A stretch of 64,000 nt of DNA, taken from assembly GCF_027111275.1 (NCBI RefSeq), contig NZ_CP114286.1, positions 5,292,996 through 5,356,995 of the forward strand. The letters run 5' to 3'. This document shows, piece after piece, positions 24,664 through 34,117 of the stretch (within the stretch, counting starts at the first letter, position 1; each line of letters begins with the position of its first letter). This DNA is from Flavobacterium luteolum (GTDB lineage Bacteria > Bacteroidota > Bacteroidia > Flavobacteriales > Flavobacteriaceae). The translations under genes and the position numbers were made by a program. A model generated the notes under the pieces. The model had not been told where the DNA came from. It did not search any database and was given only the letters and a program-made list of their open reading frames with translations.

Positions 24664-26415
24664 CTATGCAATAATGTATTTTTTTTCAGTAATGGTATTG
24701 GTCGTTTCAGTTGTTACACTGTCTACAAATCGCCATTCCACTTCAGAACCAGACGCTGTAAATTTTAAATAGGTATATCCTCGTTTATATAAATTAGCAT
24801 ATTCCAAATCATCTATCAATACTGAAAAGGCCTGCGCCAATTCAATCGCTTTTGAAGGGTCGGATGTAATTCCAAGATAAGCTTCCAATCCTGGAGAAGA
24901 AACAGAACTGCATGCTATTTCAGTTCCTATAAATTTCCCCTGCATATCGGTCAATTTTCCCATCCAGGCATTATGAGTATCTCCCGCCAACACTACAACA
25001 TTTTTCCCTGAAAGCATGGCGTAAAGCTGTTCTCTTTCTGCAAAATAACCATCCCAAGCATCTAGATTATAAGGTAAAGTAGTTGTAATTCTTGCTATTT
25101 CCTGTGCTGTTAATGAAGGATCATTTTGCTGATGTCTCATTTTAAGAGCAACGAGTGCAGAAATTGCATTAATTAGTGCCTGCATAGTAGCTGGCTGTGC
25201 GCTTCCTAACTTATCCACTTCTGCCAGAATCTGATTAAGCAACATTAATAATTCTGCTGGGATCATCATTTTCGTCATTAAAATCTGCTGACCTAACACT
25301 TTCCATTTTGCAGTATCTGTATTAATTTGTGACCCCAGCCATACCATCTGCTCATTTCCAATTAATTTTCTGCTTGTGCTTAAAAGATCTGTTCTGAATT
25401 TTGTCTGGTCGAAATTACCTCCATTATCAATATAATCAGCATAGCTCATCTGTTTATCTCTTGCAATAACTCTTGTATCCATCATATAAAGCGAAAGAAT
25501 ATTTCCAAAATTAAAACTTCTATAGATTCTAAGATCTTTTCCTGTTTTAAGAGGGATATATTCACTGTAGGCTTGAAATGCTGCCATTTTTCTCATTTGA
25601 AAATCTCCCTCAGAAGACTGGTGGTTTTCTGCACCCGATTTGTAGGCATCATTCGCAAACTCATGATCATCCCAAACACAGATAAAAGGCTTTTTCTGAT
25701 GAAGAAGCTGCAAGTTTTTATCTCCTCTGTATTGTCTGTAACGTTCTCTATAATCGGTAAGACTTGTAATTTCTCTAGCTGGTTTGTGTTCTCTGCCAAG
25801 CGGATTCGTAAAAGGATTTGTCCCGTACTGTCCCGGAGCATATTCGTAGATATAATCTCCAAGGTGAACAACAACATCTGCGTCAGAAGAAGCAATTGCG
25901 CCATATACATTAAAAAGTCCTGCTGGAAAATTAGAACAGGAGACAACAGCCATTTTCACATCATTAACTAAATCTGTTTTCGATGGCAGAGTGCGCGTTT
26001 CTCCTGTAACGGTTACCTGTTTGGTTTTAGCATTGTAAAATCTGTAATAGTATTTTGTATTAGAGGTAATATTCTGAACATCTACAGCTATTGTAAAATC
26101 ATTTGCAGACGAAGCATTTGCCTGACCTTTTCTGGTTACTTCAGAAAATGTGACATCTTTGCTAATCTCCCAAGTAATTTCAGCATCTGAACCTGCGGAA
26201 TATCTTGTCCAGATAATCACACCTGTCTCTGTTGGATCAAAACTAGCTACTCCTGTTTCGAACCCTTCATTTTTCATTCCGACTGGCGCACCGCTATTAT
26301 CGGTTTTATCATCATCACTGCAGCTTTCAATAAGAGGTGCGATGAAAATCCCACCAGCTGCCAATAAAGAATTTCTAAGAAACCTTCTTCTGCTAAAATC
26401 ATTGTTGTTTTCCAT
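24664..26415 (-). CDS. phoD: PhoD-type alkaline phosphatase/phosphodiesterase
   Basis: This 583-residue protein has a twin-arginine signal (SRRRFLRNSLLAAGG, Arg 9-11) and a Cys (IESC, Cys 32) that could be lipidated. The PhoD_N beta domain (about 45-145) is followed by the metallophosphatase core with VVSCSNFP, HLGDYIYEY, WDDHEFAND and VVLAGDTHNAW, the expected metal-binding set. PhoD enzymes are calcium/iron-dependent and release phosphate from mono- and diesters, including teichoic-acid-like polymers. Export in folded form by Tat fits this family. It is encoded immediately upstream of the sigma/FecR/SusCD/phosphoesterase operon and probably belongs to the same regulon. Confidence 0.93.
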   Translation of the reverse strand: MENNNDFSRRRFLRNSLLAAGGIFIAPLIESCSDDDKTDNSGAPVGMKNEGFETGVASFDPTETGVIIWTRYSAGSDAEITWEISKDVTFSEVTRKGQANASSANDFTIAVDVQNITSNTKYYYRFYNAKTKQVTVTGETRTLPSKTDLVNDVKMAVVSCSNFPAGLFNVYGAIASSDADVVVHLGDYIYEYAPGQYGTNPFTNPLGREHKPAREITSLTDYRERYRQYRGDKNLQLLHQKKPFICVWDDHEFANDAYKSGAENHQSSEGDFQMRKMAAFQAYSEYIPLKTGKDLRIYRSFNFGNILSLYMMDTRVIARDKQMSYADYIDNGGNFDQTKFRTDLLSTSRKLIGNEQMVWLGSQINTDTAKWKVLGQQILMTKMMIPAELLMLLNQILAEVDKLGSAQPATMQALINAISALVALKMRHQQNDPSLTAQEIARITTTLPYNLDAWDGYFAEREQLYAMLSGKNVVVLAGDTHNAWMGKLTDMQGKFIGTEIACSSVSSPGLEAYLGITSDPSKAIELAQAFSVLIDDLEYANLYKRGYTYLKFTASGSEVEWRFVDSVTTETTNTITEKKYIIA

Positions 26416-26780
26416 AAAAAAAATTTTATATCAAAAAAACAATCTATTATCAGAATTGAAGTTACGGTACTTTTAAAATTATATTAACAATACATTTACT
26501 ATATAAATATTGCTTTGCGAAGCTCTTAAAAGTATATATTTAATATATTTACATTACTACAAAAATGAAATATAATCAAAATCATATATGATAATCTTAC
26601 ACCTAGAGAAAAGCATTAAAAATAATAACTTATGAAGGATATGGTACAAATTAAGAACAAAACATCACCTAAATATTCCAAAAAACAATTGAATAAAAAA
26701 ATAGCTAAAATATTATAAAATATTAATAATTAACATTTTAGCCCTTTTATTTATTTTTATTTTGTGTTTCTTTGCGCCCT
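26416..26780. other. 365-bp AT-rich spacer upstream of phoD
   Basis: This lies between phoD and mnmE, both on the minus strand, so it must contain the phoD promoter and the mnmE 3' end. The sequence is almost all A and T. No coding frame, clear terminator or convincing TAnnTTTG promoter was seen. No Pho-box-like pattern could be recognised by eye. Confidence 0.5.
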
Positions 26781-28181
26781 CTATTTCCCGATGCAGAAAT
26801 TCGCAAAAATATTCCCCAATAATTCATCATTAGAAACTTGTCCTGTAATCAGTCCAAATTGGTATAAAGCTTCGCGAATATCAAGCGCCATTAGATCACT
26901 TGAAAGGCCAGATTCTAAACCAAATTTTACTTTCTGAATTTCATCTAAAGCTTTTAATAACGAATCATAATGTCTTGTATTGGTGACAATCGTTTCATTA
27001 TTACGAAGCGCTCCGGTATTTACAAAAGATAATAATTCATTTTTTAAATCCTCTACTCCTATTTTTTCTTTCGCAGAAATCAATAATAGTTTTGCATTTA
27101 AATTCTCTAACTGATTGGTAATATTAGCTACTTCATCAGCAGATAGAATATCTTTTTTGTTTACTACAATAAGCAGCGGTTTTAATGGATATTTATTTTT
27201 GATCTGTTCAATTTCATTTACAAATTCAGAGCTTGATGTCTGGAACTTTAATCCGTCAAACAAATAAATTACAACTTGAGCCTGTTCTATTTTTTCGAAG
27301 GTTTTCTTGATTCCGATACTTTCTACAACGTCTTTTGTATCACGAATTCCTGCAGTATCAATAAATCTAAATCCAATACCACCAATTACTAATTCGTCTT
27401 CAATGGTATCGCGTGTAGTTCCAGCAATATCAGAAACAATTGCACGTTCTTCGTTCAATAAAGCATTCAATAAAGTCGATTTCCCTACATTTGGTTCACC
27501 TACGATCGCAACTGGAATTCCATTTTTAATTACATTTCCAACGGCAAACGAATCAATTAAACGTTTTAAAACAAATTCAATTCTATTTAATAATTCATGA
27601 AATTGTGTTCGGTCTGCAAATTCAACATCTTCTTCTGCAAAATCCAATTCCAATTCAATTAAAGAAGCAAAATTTAAAAGCTCTTCTCTTAGTTTCGCAA
27701 TTTCATTACTGAATCCGCCACGCATTTGCTGCATCGCGATTTGGTGAGAAGCTTCGTTGTCTGACGAAATCAAATCTGCTACTGCTTCTGCCTGCGATAA
27801 ATCCAGTTTTCCATTTAAGAAAGCTCTTAATGTAAATTCACCGGCATCGGCCATTCTACAGCCATTTCGAAGCAATAATTGAATAATCTGCTGCTGAATA
27901 TACGTTGATCCGTGACAAGAAATTTCAATCGTATCTTCTCCTGTATAAGAGTTCGGACCTTTAAATACCGAAACCAAAACTTCATCTAATGTTTTACTCC
28001 CGTCTACAATATGCCCTAAATGAAGTGTATGCGTTTTTTGTTTCGTTAAATCTTTGTTCTTAATAGATTTAAATACCGAATTGCCAATTGTAATGGCTTC
28101 GGCTCCAGAAATACGAATTATGGCGATAGCTCCAGCTCCCGAAGGCGTAGCCAAAGCAACTATAGAATCTTGATTTATCAT
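26781..28181 (-). CDS. mnmE: tRNA uridine-5-carboxymethylaminomethyl modification GTPase MnmE
   Basis: I place the start at 28181 (MINQDSIVALATPSGAGAI), giving 466 residues. The upstream in-frame ATG adds 21 residues not typical of the family. The N-terminal formyl-tetrahydrofolate-binding domain is followed by the helical domain and the inserted G domain: G1 GEPNVGKS, G2 within AGTTRDT, G3 DTAG, G4 NKKD, G5 SAK. The protein ends with the family signature FCIGK. With MnmG it modifies wobble uridines of several tRNAs. It is unrelated to the phosphorus locus next door. Confidence 0.96.
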   Translation of the reverse strand: MINQDSIVALATPSGAGAIAIIRISGAEAITIGNSVFKSIKNKDLTKQKTHTLHLGHIVDGSKTLDEVLVSVFKGPNSYTGEDTIEISCHGSTYIQQQIIQLLLRNGCRMADAGEFTLRAFLNGKLDLSQAEAVADLISSDNEASHQIAMQQMRGGFSNEIAKLREELLNFASLIELELDFAEEDVEFADRTQFHELLNRIEFVLKRLIDSFAVGNVIKNGIPVAIVGEPNVGKSTLLNALLNEERAIVSDIAGTTRDTIEDELVIGGIGFRFIDTAGIRDTKDVVESIGIKKTFEKIEQAQVVIYLFDGLKFQTSSSEFVNEIEQIKNKYPLKPLLIVVNKKDILSADEVANITNQLENLNAKLLLISAKEKIGVEDLKNELLSFVNTGALRNNETIVTNTRHYDSLLKALDEIQKVKFGLESGLSSDLMALDIREALYQFGLITGQVSNDELLGNIFANFCIGK

Positions 28182-28362
28182 GCTGCAAAGGTATAAAAAA
28201 ACGCTCAAATTCTTTTCTGCGTTAATGCAACTCCATTCAAACAAGAAATCTTCAAATTAATTGAGATTAATAAATCATTAATTGTTAAAATACTGATAAA
28301 TATCAGGTTGTTTTCTTCGCAGAATGAGTAAATTTGAGAGACAAACCTTAATCTTAAGTACT

Positions 28363-29196
28363 ATGAAAAAGATATTATTTCCAACCGATTTCTCTGATGC
28401 TGCTACCAATGCATTTGTCCATGCTTTAGAATTTGCTAAAGTGGTAAACGCCGAATTAATCTTACTTCATACATTCGAGATTCCCGTTTACGATAGCCAA
28501 TTCTTTCCAGAGAATTATGCTTCTATATACAGTTCTATCGAATTGGCAAAATTTGAAATGTTTAAAGATGAAATTCCGAAACTGCGTCAAATTGCGGCCG
28601 AACGTAAATTAGAAGATATTGTAATCAAACACCGTTTAATGGATGGTGATCTTATCTACAACCTAAAAAATGCCGTAGAAGAAGATCAAGTCGATTTTGT
28701 AATTATGGGAACCAACAGCGCTTCTGACTGGACTAAATTCTTTACAGGTTCTAATACCGAATCTGTCATTTCTGGAGTTGAAGTTCCTGTTCTGTGTATT
28801 CCTATCGATGCAAAATACAGAAAAGTAAAAACTATTGGCTTTACGACGCGCTACCGTGAAAAAGATAAAAAAGAACTGAAAAAAATTCTGAAAATCGCTA
28901 AAAAAACCGGTGCTAAAGTAAAAAGCTTATACGTTAAAACTTCTAATTCTGATGTTTCAGAAGAAACTCGAAAAGAATGGGAAAAAGAATTCTCTGAAGA
29001 AAATGTAGAATTTTTAGTTTTACCAAGTGATGACGTCAAAGAAACCATTCTTGACTTTATTCTTTACAAAGACATTGATGTTTTAACCACAATTACACAT
29101 AAACGCTCATTCTTTGAAAGTCTATTTGATTCAAGTTTTTCAAAAAAGATTGCCAAAGAAGTAACCATTCCAATTTTGGTTATGCATGAAGATTAA
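28363..29196 (+). CDS. Tandem universal stress protein (UspA family)
   Basis: The start at 28363 (MKKILFPTDFSDAATNAF) is preferred to 28324 because the Usp fold begins exactly here. The 277-residue product has two Usp modules. The first (1 to about 150) has the PTDFSDAA start and the end pattern MGTNSASDW..GSNTESVISGVEVPVLCIP. The second, more degenerate module (about 155-277) ends SFSKKIAKEVTIPILVMHED. Such proteins are cytoplasmic and stress-induced. The first module's G-x9-G(S/T)-type end suggests nucleotide binding. It is divergent from mnmE. Confidence 0.88.
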   Translation: MKKILFPTDFSDAATNAFVHALEFAKVVNAELILLHTFEIPVYDSQFFPENYASIYSSIELAKFEMFKDEIPKLRQIAAERKLEDIVIKHRLMDGDLIYNLKNAVEEDQVDFVIMGTNSASDWTKFFTGSNTESVISGVEVPVLCIPIDAKYRKVKTIGFTTRYREKDKKELKKILKIAKKTGAKVKSLYVKTSNSDVSEETRKEWEKEFSEENVEFLVLPSDDVKETILDFILYKDIDVLTTITHKRSFFESLFDSSFSKKIAKEVTIPILVMHED

Positions 29197-29229
29197 ATAG
29201 CAATAGTGATGATTTTGTGACTTAAAAGC

Positions 29230-29237
29230 TATATTTG
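29230..29237 (+). promoter_or_regulatory. Putative -7 promoter element of the MutS-like gene
   Basis: TATATTTG matches the TAnnTTTG consensus and lies 22 bases before the chosen ATG. A TTTG is present at 29214-29217 but at shorter spacing than usual. The position also argues against translation starting at the in-frame TTG at 29235. Confidence 0.4.
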
Positions 29238-29258
29238 TATTTCAACCAAAATAATAGA

Positions 29259-31031
29259 ATGAAAGCATATCCAGACAACGTTACAAAATACTCAGAACTC
29301 TATAATAAAACCAACAAAAAATACAACAGCATAAGTCTTTTGAGACTATTAAGTATTTTCCTTTTCTTGTTTTTTATGTTTTATTACATCAAGACAGATC
29401 AAATACTTTATGTTACTCTAGCTGTTTTATCTTTTGCTGGTTTTATTTTTTTTATGAGAATACACTCGAGAGTGTCATTTCAAAGATTGCTTGCAGAAAC
29501 ACTTTTAAAAATTAATCAGAACGAAATTGCTTTTCTAAAAAGAGAAAAAACACCTTTTGAAAATGGAGCTGAATTTATCGATTTTCAACATCCGTATGCT
29601 TACGATTTGGATATTTTTGGAGATCATTCTTTATTTCAAAACCTAAACAGAACAGCTTCTTTTATCGGAAAAAAAACACTTGCGGAGTTATTGCTGCACA
29701 CGCTGCCTGAAACTGAAATTTTAGAAAATCAGCAAGCAATAAACGAATTGAAAACTAAAATTGATTGGAGACAGGAATTTCAGGCTTTAGCAATCTTAAG
29801 TCAAGATTCCAAACAATCTTATGAAGCGATAAAACATTGGACTTCTTTTACAAACAACTCATTACCTAAAGTTTTAGTAGCATTATCATTTATTCTTCCA
29901 GTAACATTTTTTGGATTTCTGGCTACGTACTTTATTACATCTAAAACCATTATACTTTCTTATTTAACGTATGTTTTTATTGCCAATTTAATTGTTTTAG
30001 GAAGAGCCGTAAAGAGAATTCAATCGGAAATAGCAAAAGCTGATAATGTCGCCAACATCATAAAGCAATACAGTTTATTGATTGAAAAAATTGAACATGA
30101 ATCTTTCCAATCTAAGAAACTAATTCGCTTACAAGAACAGCTTAACTTTAAGAATGCAAAAGCGAGTCAACATTTAAAACAGCTTTCTGAGTTATTTTCA
30201 AGAATGGATACGATAAATAACTTTGTAACAGCTACTTTATTTAACGGAACATTCTTATTTAATCTGCATGTTTTAAAGGCACTTTTAAAATGGAAAGAAG
30301 ATTATGCGTCAGAAATGAATCATTGGGTTTCTATAATTGGCGAAATTGAAGCGTTAAATAGTCTAGCTAATCTAGCTTACAACAATGAAGATTTCGTTTT
30401 TCCTGAAATCAATTCTGATTATAAAATCGAGTTTAAAAATCTAAGCCATCCGTTATTGAACCCCGCGACAAGAGTTGGAAATGACACTCAATTTCATCCA
30501 CAATCTTTTGTGATTTTGACCGGATCTAATATGTCTGGGAAAAGTACATTTTTAAGAAGTTTAGGAATCAATATGGTATTGAGCGGAATTGGTTCAGTTA
30601 TTTGTGCATCAGAAGCTAAAGTTCATCCACTTCCAGTATTAGTTTCAATGCGATTATCCGATTCTTTATCAGATTCTGAGTCATATTTCTTTGCTGAAAT
30701 CAAACGTTTAAAACAGATCATGGATGCGCTTGAAAATCAGCCTGCTTTTGTTTTATTAGATGAGATTTTAAGAGGAACAAATTCAGACGATAAAAGAAAC
30801 GGAACAATTGAAGTAGTGAAGAAAATAATTTCTAAAAAAGCAATTGGTGCAATCGCAACTCACGACATAGAAGTTTGTCTAACTACAAATGAATATCCTG
30901 AAATTTTAACCAATCAATGTTTCGAAGTTGAGATCCAAAACAACGATTTACATTTTGATTACAAACTCCGAAACGGAATCTGTAAAAACAAAAGCGCAAC
31001 ATTCTTAATGCAGAAAATGGGGGTTATTTAA
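29259..31031 (+). CDS. Membrane-anchored MutS-family ATPase
   Basis: This 590-residue protein starts at the ATG at 29259; the earlier in-frame TTG overlaps the promoter element. Two hydrophobic segments occur at about 25-67 and two more at about 205-245, predicting four membrane helices. The middle is the helical MutS core region. The C-terminal third is a MutS/Rad50-like ABC ATPase with Walker A GSNMSGKST (about residue 421), the SDSLSDSESYFFAE signature region, Walker B FVLLDEILRGTN and the switch His in ATHD. The mismatch-recognition domains I and II of MutS are absent. It is therefore not a canonical repair MutS, and its substrate is unknown. Confidence 0.88.
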   Translation: MKAYPDNVTKYSELYNKTNKKYNSISLLRLLSIFLFLFFMFYYIKTDQILYVTLAVLSFAGFIFFMRIHSRVSFQRLLAETLLKINQNEIAFLKREKTPFENGAEFIDFQHPYAYDLDIFGDHSLFQNLNRTASFIGKKTLAELLLHTLPETEILENQQAINELKTKIDWRQEFQALAILSQDSKQSYEAIKHWTSFTNNSLPKVLVALSFILPVTFFGFLATYFITSKTIILSYLTYVFIANLIVLGRAVKRIQSEIAKADNVANIIKQYSLLIEKIEHESFQSKKLIRLQEQLNFKNAKASQHLKQLSELFSRMDTINNFVTATLFNGTFLFNLHVLKALLKWKEDYASEMNHWVSIIGEIEALNSLANLAYNNEDFVFPEINSDYKIEFKNLSHPLLNPATRVGNDTQFHPQSFVILTGSNMSGKSTFLRSLGINMVLSGIGSVICASEAKVHPLPVLVSMRLSDSLSDSESYFFAEIKRLKQIMDALENQPAFVLLDEILRGTNSDDKRNGTIEVVKKIISKKAIGAIATHDIEVCLTTNEYPEILTNQCFEVEIQNNDLHFDYKLRNGICKNKSATFLMQKMGVI

Positions 31032-31116
31032 TTGTTAATTGTAAATGGTGAATTATTAATTATTTTCTGTACGCAAAGAAGACATTCACAATTCACCATT
31101 TACAATTAACAATTAA
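31028..31116. terminator. Perfect 27-bp inverted repeat, bidirectional terminator
   Basis: The arms at 31028-31054 and 31090-31116 are exact reverse complements (27 of 27), enclosing a 35-base loop. They overlap the stop codons of both convergent genes (29259-31031 and 31113-32717). The core is built from AATTGTTAATTGTAAATGG, an element whose AATTGTT part recurs at 42238 and near 43520. Confidence 0.75.
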
Positions 31117-32717
31117 TTTTCCTCGTACATTTCCATCCACAAACGGGTTTCTTCCAAATCGAGTTCTTTTTCTATTTTGCGGAAGATTTCTTCATTGACA
31201 GAACCAAATTTATGCATCGATTCTAATTTTGCTCGTTCTACATTCAATAGATCAATTTGGATTTTAGTGAAATCATTGAAAATTTCACCGCCAAGAAGTT
31301 TTCCATTTCCGAAGAAATTAGCTGGAAGTTCTGTCTTTTGCAAACGGTTGAATTTTACTTCGTATTTGCTTTTAATATTATGAAGCAACTCATCATTCAG
31401 TAAAGAAAAATTATCTTCTATATGTGCGATCGTTTCTGAAACAATAACATTTCGAATGTTATATTCTTCGGCAAGTATCGAATAACGTTCAATTTTTAGT
31501 TTCTTAATCAACCATGGAAGCGTAAGACCTTGTATAACCAAAGTCGACAGAATAACACAGAAAACTAAGTATATAATTAGATTTCGAAGCGGAAATTCTT
31601 CTGTTTTATTCAACATTAACGGAAGTGCCAAAGCCGCAGCCATAGAAACCACACCTCGCATTCCCGACCATCCGAAAATGATCATGTTTCGATAATCAAA
31701 TTGTTCTTTTTCTCGAATCTTTTTACTAATTACCCGAGGAAGAATTGTAGCGGGAATAACCCATAAAAAACGAACTAAAATCACTACAATACTTATAACT
31801 GCTCCCCAAATGAACAACGAACTGCCAGAATAATTACTTATTCCTGCAATGATTTGCCTTAACTGAAGTCCAATTAAAATAAAGATTAAACCGTTCAGAA
31901 TGTTATTTAAAACATCCCAAATTGTATTCGTCATAATTCGGCTTTCATGCGAAAAAATAGTTCCTGATCTTGCTGCCAAAAAAAGACCTGTTGTTACCAC
32001 AGCCAAAACTCCAGAACCTTCAAAATGTTCGGCCAGAAGATACGATGCAAATGGCGTCAATAATGTAAGTGTTACTTCGATAATATCATCACAAACAAAT
32101 CTTTTATGGATATAATACATAATATAACCAACAGCCAAACCTATTGCTATACCCAGAACCGACATTAATACAAAATTCAATCCTGCCTGCCACAAAACAA
32201 AATTTCCTGCTGTGATTGCCGTAAGCGCATATTTATAGGCAACCAGACCACTTGCATCGTTTACTAAACTTTCTCCTTCTAGGATCGCAATTAACCTCGG
32301 ATTAAGCCCTAACCCTTTTGTAATGGCCGTTGCCGAAACAGCATCGGGAGGAGAAACAATAGCACCAAGCAAAAAAGCTAACGGCCAAGACATATCATCA
32401 ATAAGCCAATGTGCTGAAACAGCAACAAGTCCTGTTGTAAAAAAAACCAAACCCACAGCTGCAAAAGTTATCGGACGTATGGACTGCTTAAAATCTGACC
32501 AGCTTGTATGCCATGCTGCATGATACAAAAGAGGCGGCAAAAATATAATAAATACAATTTCTGGACTCAAAGCAATTACAGGAAGTCCAGGAACAACACT
32601 AATAACAACGCCACATAAAACCAAAACAATAGGAATCGGAAAATTATATCTTTTACTAACAAGGCTAAGAAAAGCCACACCGAAAAGCAGCATTATGATT
32701 ACGGTAATATTATCCAT
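31113..32717 (-). CDS. Na+/H+ antiporter, CPA1 family
   Basis: This is a 534-residue inner-membrane protein with about 12 membrane helices in the first 400 residues and a hydrophilic helical tail (about 405-534). CPA1/NhaP signatures are visible: FLPPLLYHAAW near residue 60, GAIVSPPDAVSATAI with the ion-binding PDA motif, LEGESLVNDASG, and FGWSGMRGVVSMAAALALP. It exchanges sodium or potassium for protons in pH and salt homeostasis. It is a single gene converging with the MutS-like gene, their stops sharing an inverted repeat. Confidence 0.93.
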   Translation of the reverse strand: MDNITVIIMLLFGVAFLSLVSKRYNFPIPIVLVLCGVVISVVPGLPVIALSPEIVFIIFLPPLLYHAAWHTSWSDFKQSIRPITFAAVGLVFFTTGLVAVSAHWLIDDMSWPLAFLLGAIVSPPDAVSATAITKGLGLNPRLIAILEGESLVNDASGLVAYKYALTAITAGNFVLWQAGLNFVLMSVLGIAIGLAVGYIMYYIHKRFVCDDIIEVTLTLLTPFASYLLAEHFEGSGVLAVVTTGLFLAARSGTIFSHESRIMTNTIWDVLNNILNGLIFILIGLQLRQIIAGISNYSGSSLFIWGAVISIVVILVRFLWVIPATILPRVISKKIREKEQFDYRNMIIFGWSGMRGVVSMAAALALPLMLNKTEEFPLRNLIIYLVFCVILSTLVIQGLTLPWLIKKLKIERYSILAEEYNIRNVIVSETIAHIEDNFSLLNDELLHNIKSKYEVKFNRLQKTELPANFFGNGKLLGGEIFNDFTKIQIDLLNVERAKLESMHKFGSVNEEIFRKIEKELDLEETRLWMEMYEEN

Positions 32718-32847
32718 TTGAGATGGTTTTGATTAGATTTTGATTTATGGAATTTGGGTACTAAATTAAGATTTTATGACAACTAAATTAAAAAAATAGA
32801 ATACCAATTTATTGACTTATGTCAAACTTTTTGGCTTTAAACAACTT

Positions 32848-32855
32848 TAGATTTG
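32848..32855 (+). promoter_or_regulatory. Putative -7 promoter element of ribB
   Basis: TAGATTTG matches TAnnTTTG and lies 26 bases upstream of the ribB ATG. A TTTG at 32830-32833 is closer than the usual 19-base spacing, so only the -7 element is supported. Confidence 0.4.
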
Positions 32856-32881
32856 CTTCTTATTATTTCTAAAAAGGTTTT

Positions 32882-33544
32882 ATGACAAGTACAGAATTAA
32901 GTCCGTTAATACAATTTGGAATTTCGAGTAAAGAACGTGTAGAAAATGCTTTGCAACAGCTTAAAAACGGAAAAGGCGTTTTGGTAACCGATGATGAAAA
33001 CCGAGAAAATGAGGGTGATCTTATATTTTCTGCACAACACATAACTGTTCAGGATATGGCACTAATGATTCGCGAATGCAGCGGCATTGTCTGCCTTTGC
33101 CTTACGAATGAAAAAGCTGATGAATTGGAACTTCCATACATGGTAAAAGAAAACACAAGCAGTTTTCAGACTCCTTTCACGATAACAATTGAAGCCAGAA
33201 ACGGAGTTACAACTGGAGTTTCTGCACAAGATCGCGTTACAACTATCAAAACAGCTATTGCAGCAAACGCAAAACCAGAAGATTTAGCAAAACCTGGGCA
33301 TATTTTTCCTCTTAGAGCAAACAACAAAGGCGTCCTAGGAAGAAACGGTCACACCGAAGGAAGTGTCGATTTAATGAAATTGGCTGGCTTACAACCAGAA
33401 GCTGTTCTTTGCGAATTGATGAACGAAGACGGAAGCATGGCAAAACTAGACAAAATTGTTAGCTTTGCACAAGAACACGACTTAGTGGTTTTATCAATCG
33501 AAGATATTATTTACTACCGCAAATTCGTTAGAGATTATAACTAA
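32882..33544 (+). CDS. ribB: 3,4-dihydroxy-2-butanone 4-phosphate synthase
   Basis: This 220-residue enzyme of riboflavin synthesis converts ribulose 5-phosphate to dihydroxybutanone phosphate and formate. Signature sequences are intact: [13 protein letters not shown] with the metal-binding Glu residues, [37 protein letters not shown] with the catalytic His, and [11 protein letters not shown]. The C-terminal GTP cyclohydrolase II domain of bifunctional RibBA proteins is missing, so it is the stand-alone RibB type. The stop codon is directly followed by the ATG of the Crp-type regulator. No FMN riboswitch was recognised upstream. Confidence 0.95.
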   Translation: MTSTELSPLIQFGISSKERVENALQQLKNGKGVLVTDDENRENEGDLIFSAQHITVQDMALMIRECSGIVCLCLTNEKADELELPYMVKENTSSFQTPFTITIEARNGVTTGVSAQDRVTTIKTAIAANAKPEDLAKPGHIFPLRANNKGVLGRNGHTEGSVDLMKLAGLQPEAVLCELMNEDGSMAKLDKIVSFAQEHDLVVLSIEDIIYYRKFVRDYN

Positions 33545-34117
33545 ATGATATACGAACAGCTTGGCAATTCTATTCGAAAAAGCATTAACGTTTCTGATGA
33601 AGATTTAGAAACCATTCTTTCCTATTTTAAACTCATCAAAAAAGGAAAAAATGAGATTTTGCTGGCTCAAGGTCAAATAAGTCAAGAAACATTTTTTGTT
33701 GCAAAAGGCTGTTTGAGAATCTTTTTTATTAATGAAGAAGGAAAAGATGCTACGAGATATATTGCTTTCGAAAATCAATTTGCAACAGCTTTAGTTAGTT
33801 TTATCACCAAAATGCCAGCGTTAGAAAATATTCAGGTTGTGGAGAAATCGGAATTGCTTTCTATTTCTCACGAAGATTTTAATCATTTAATGAAAATTAT
33901 TCCGCAATGGCGTGAGTTCTACAGTAATTATCTTGAGAAAGCGTATGTAAATAATGCCAATCGTTTAATGTCATTTACCACAATGGATGCTTTGGAAAGA
34001 TACAATCAACTTTTGAAAATAAATCCTGCGATTGTAAAAAGATTACCGAATAAAATTGTGGCTTCTTATATTAATATTTCTCAAGAAACTTTGAGTAGAT
34101 TGAAGTCTAAGGTTTAA
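33545..34117 (+). CDS. Crp/Fnr-family transcriptional regulator
   Basis: This 190-residue protein has a cyclic-nucleotide-binding-like beta barrel at about 20-115 (KKGKNEILLAQGQISQETFFVAKGCLRIFF in pieces). A dimer helix and a short C-terminal helix-turn-helix follow (LPNKIVASYINISQETLSRLKSKV). Effector residues of true cAMP receptors are not obvious, as in most Bacteroidota members of this family. It starts immediately after the ribB stop with no gap, so the two genes are translationally coupled. Its targets are unknown. Confidence 0.9.
   Translation: MIYEQLGNSIRKSINVSDEDLETILSYFKLIKKGKNEILLAQGQISQETFFVAKGCLRIFFINEEGKDATRYIAFENQFATALVSFITKMPALENIQVVEKSELLSISHEDFNHLMKIIPQWREFYSNYLEKAYVNNANRLMSFTTMDALERYNQLLKINPAIVKRLPNKIVASYINISQETLSRLKSKV

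Noticed and set aside
25573..25971. 132-codon plus-strand frame, and a 117-codon minus-strand frame at 25593-25946, within phoD
   Set aside because: Both overlap the metallophosphatase core in other frames and have no independent support.
28182..28244. N-terminal extension of MnmE starting at 28244
   Set aside because: The 21 extra residues are not typical of MnmE, while MINQDSIVALATPSGAG is the normal N terminus.
32761..32881. FMN riboswitch upstream of ribB
   Set aside because: The gap is only about 160 bases, AT-rich, and lacks the conserved GGG/GA-rich RFN elements. Only a promoter-like element is seen.
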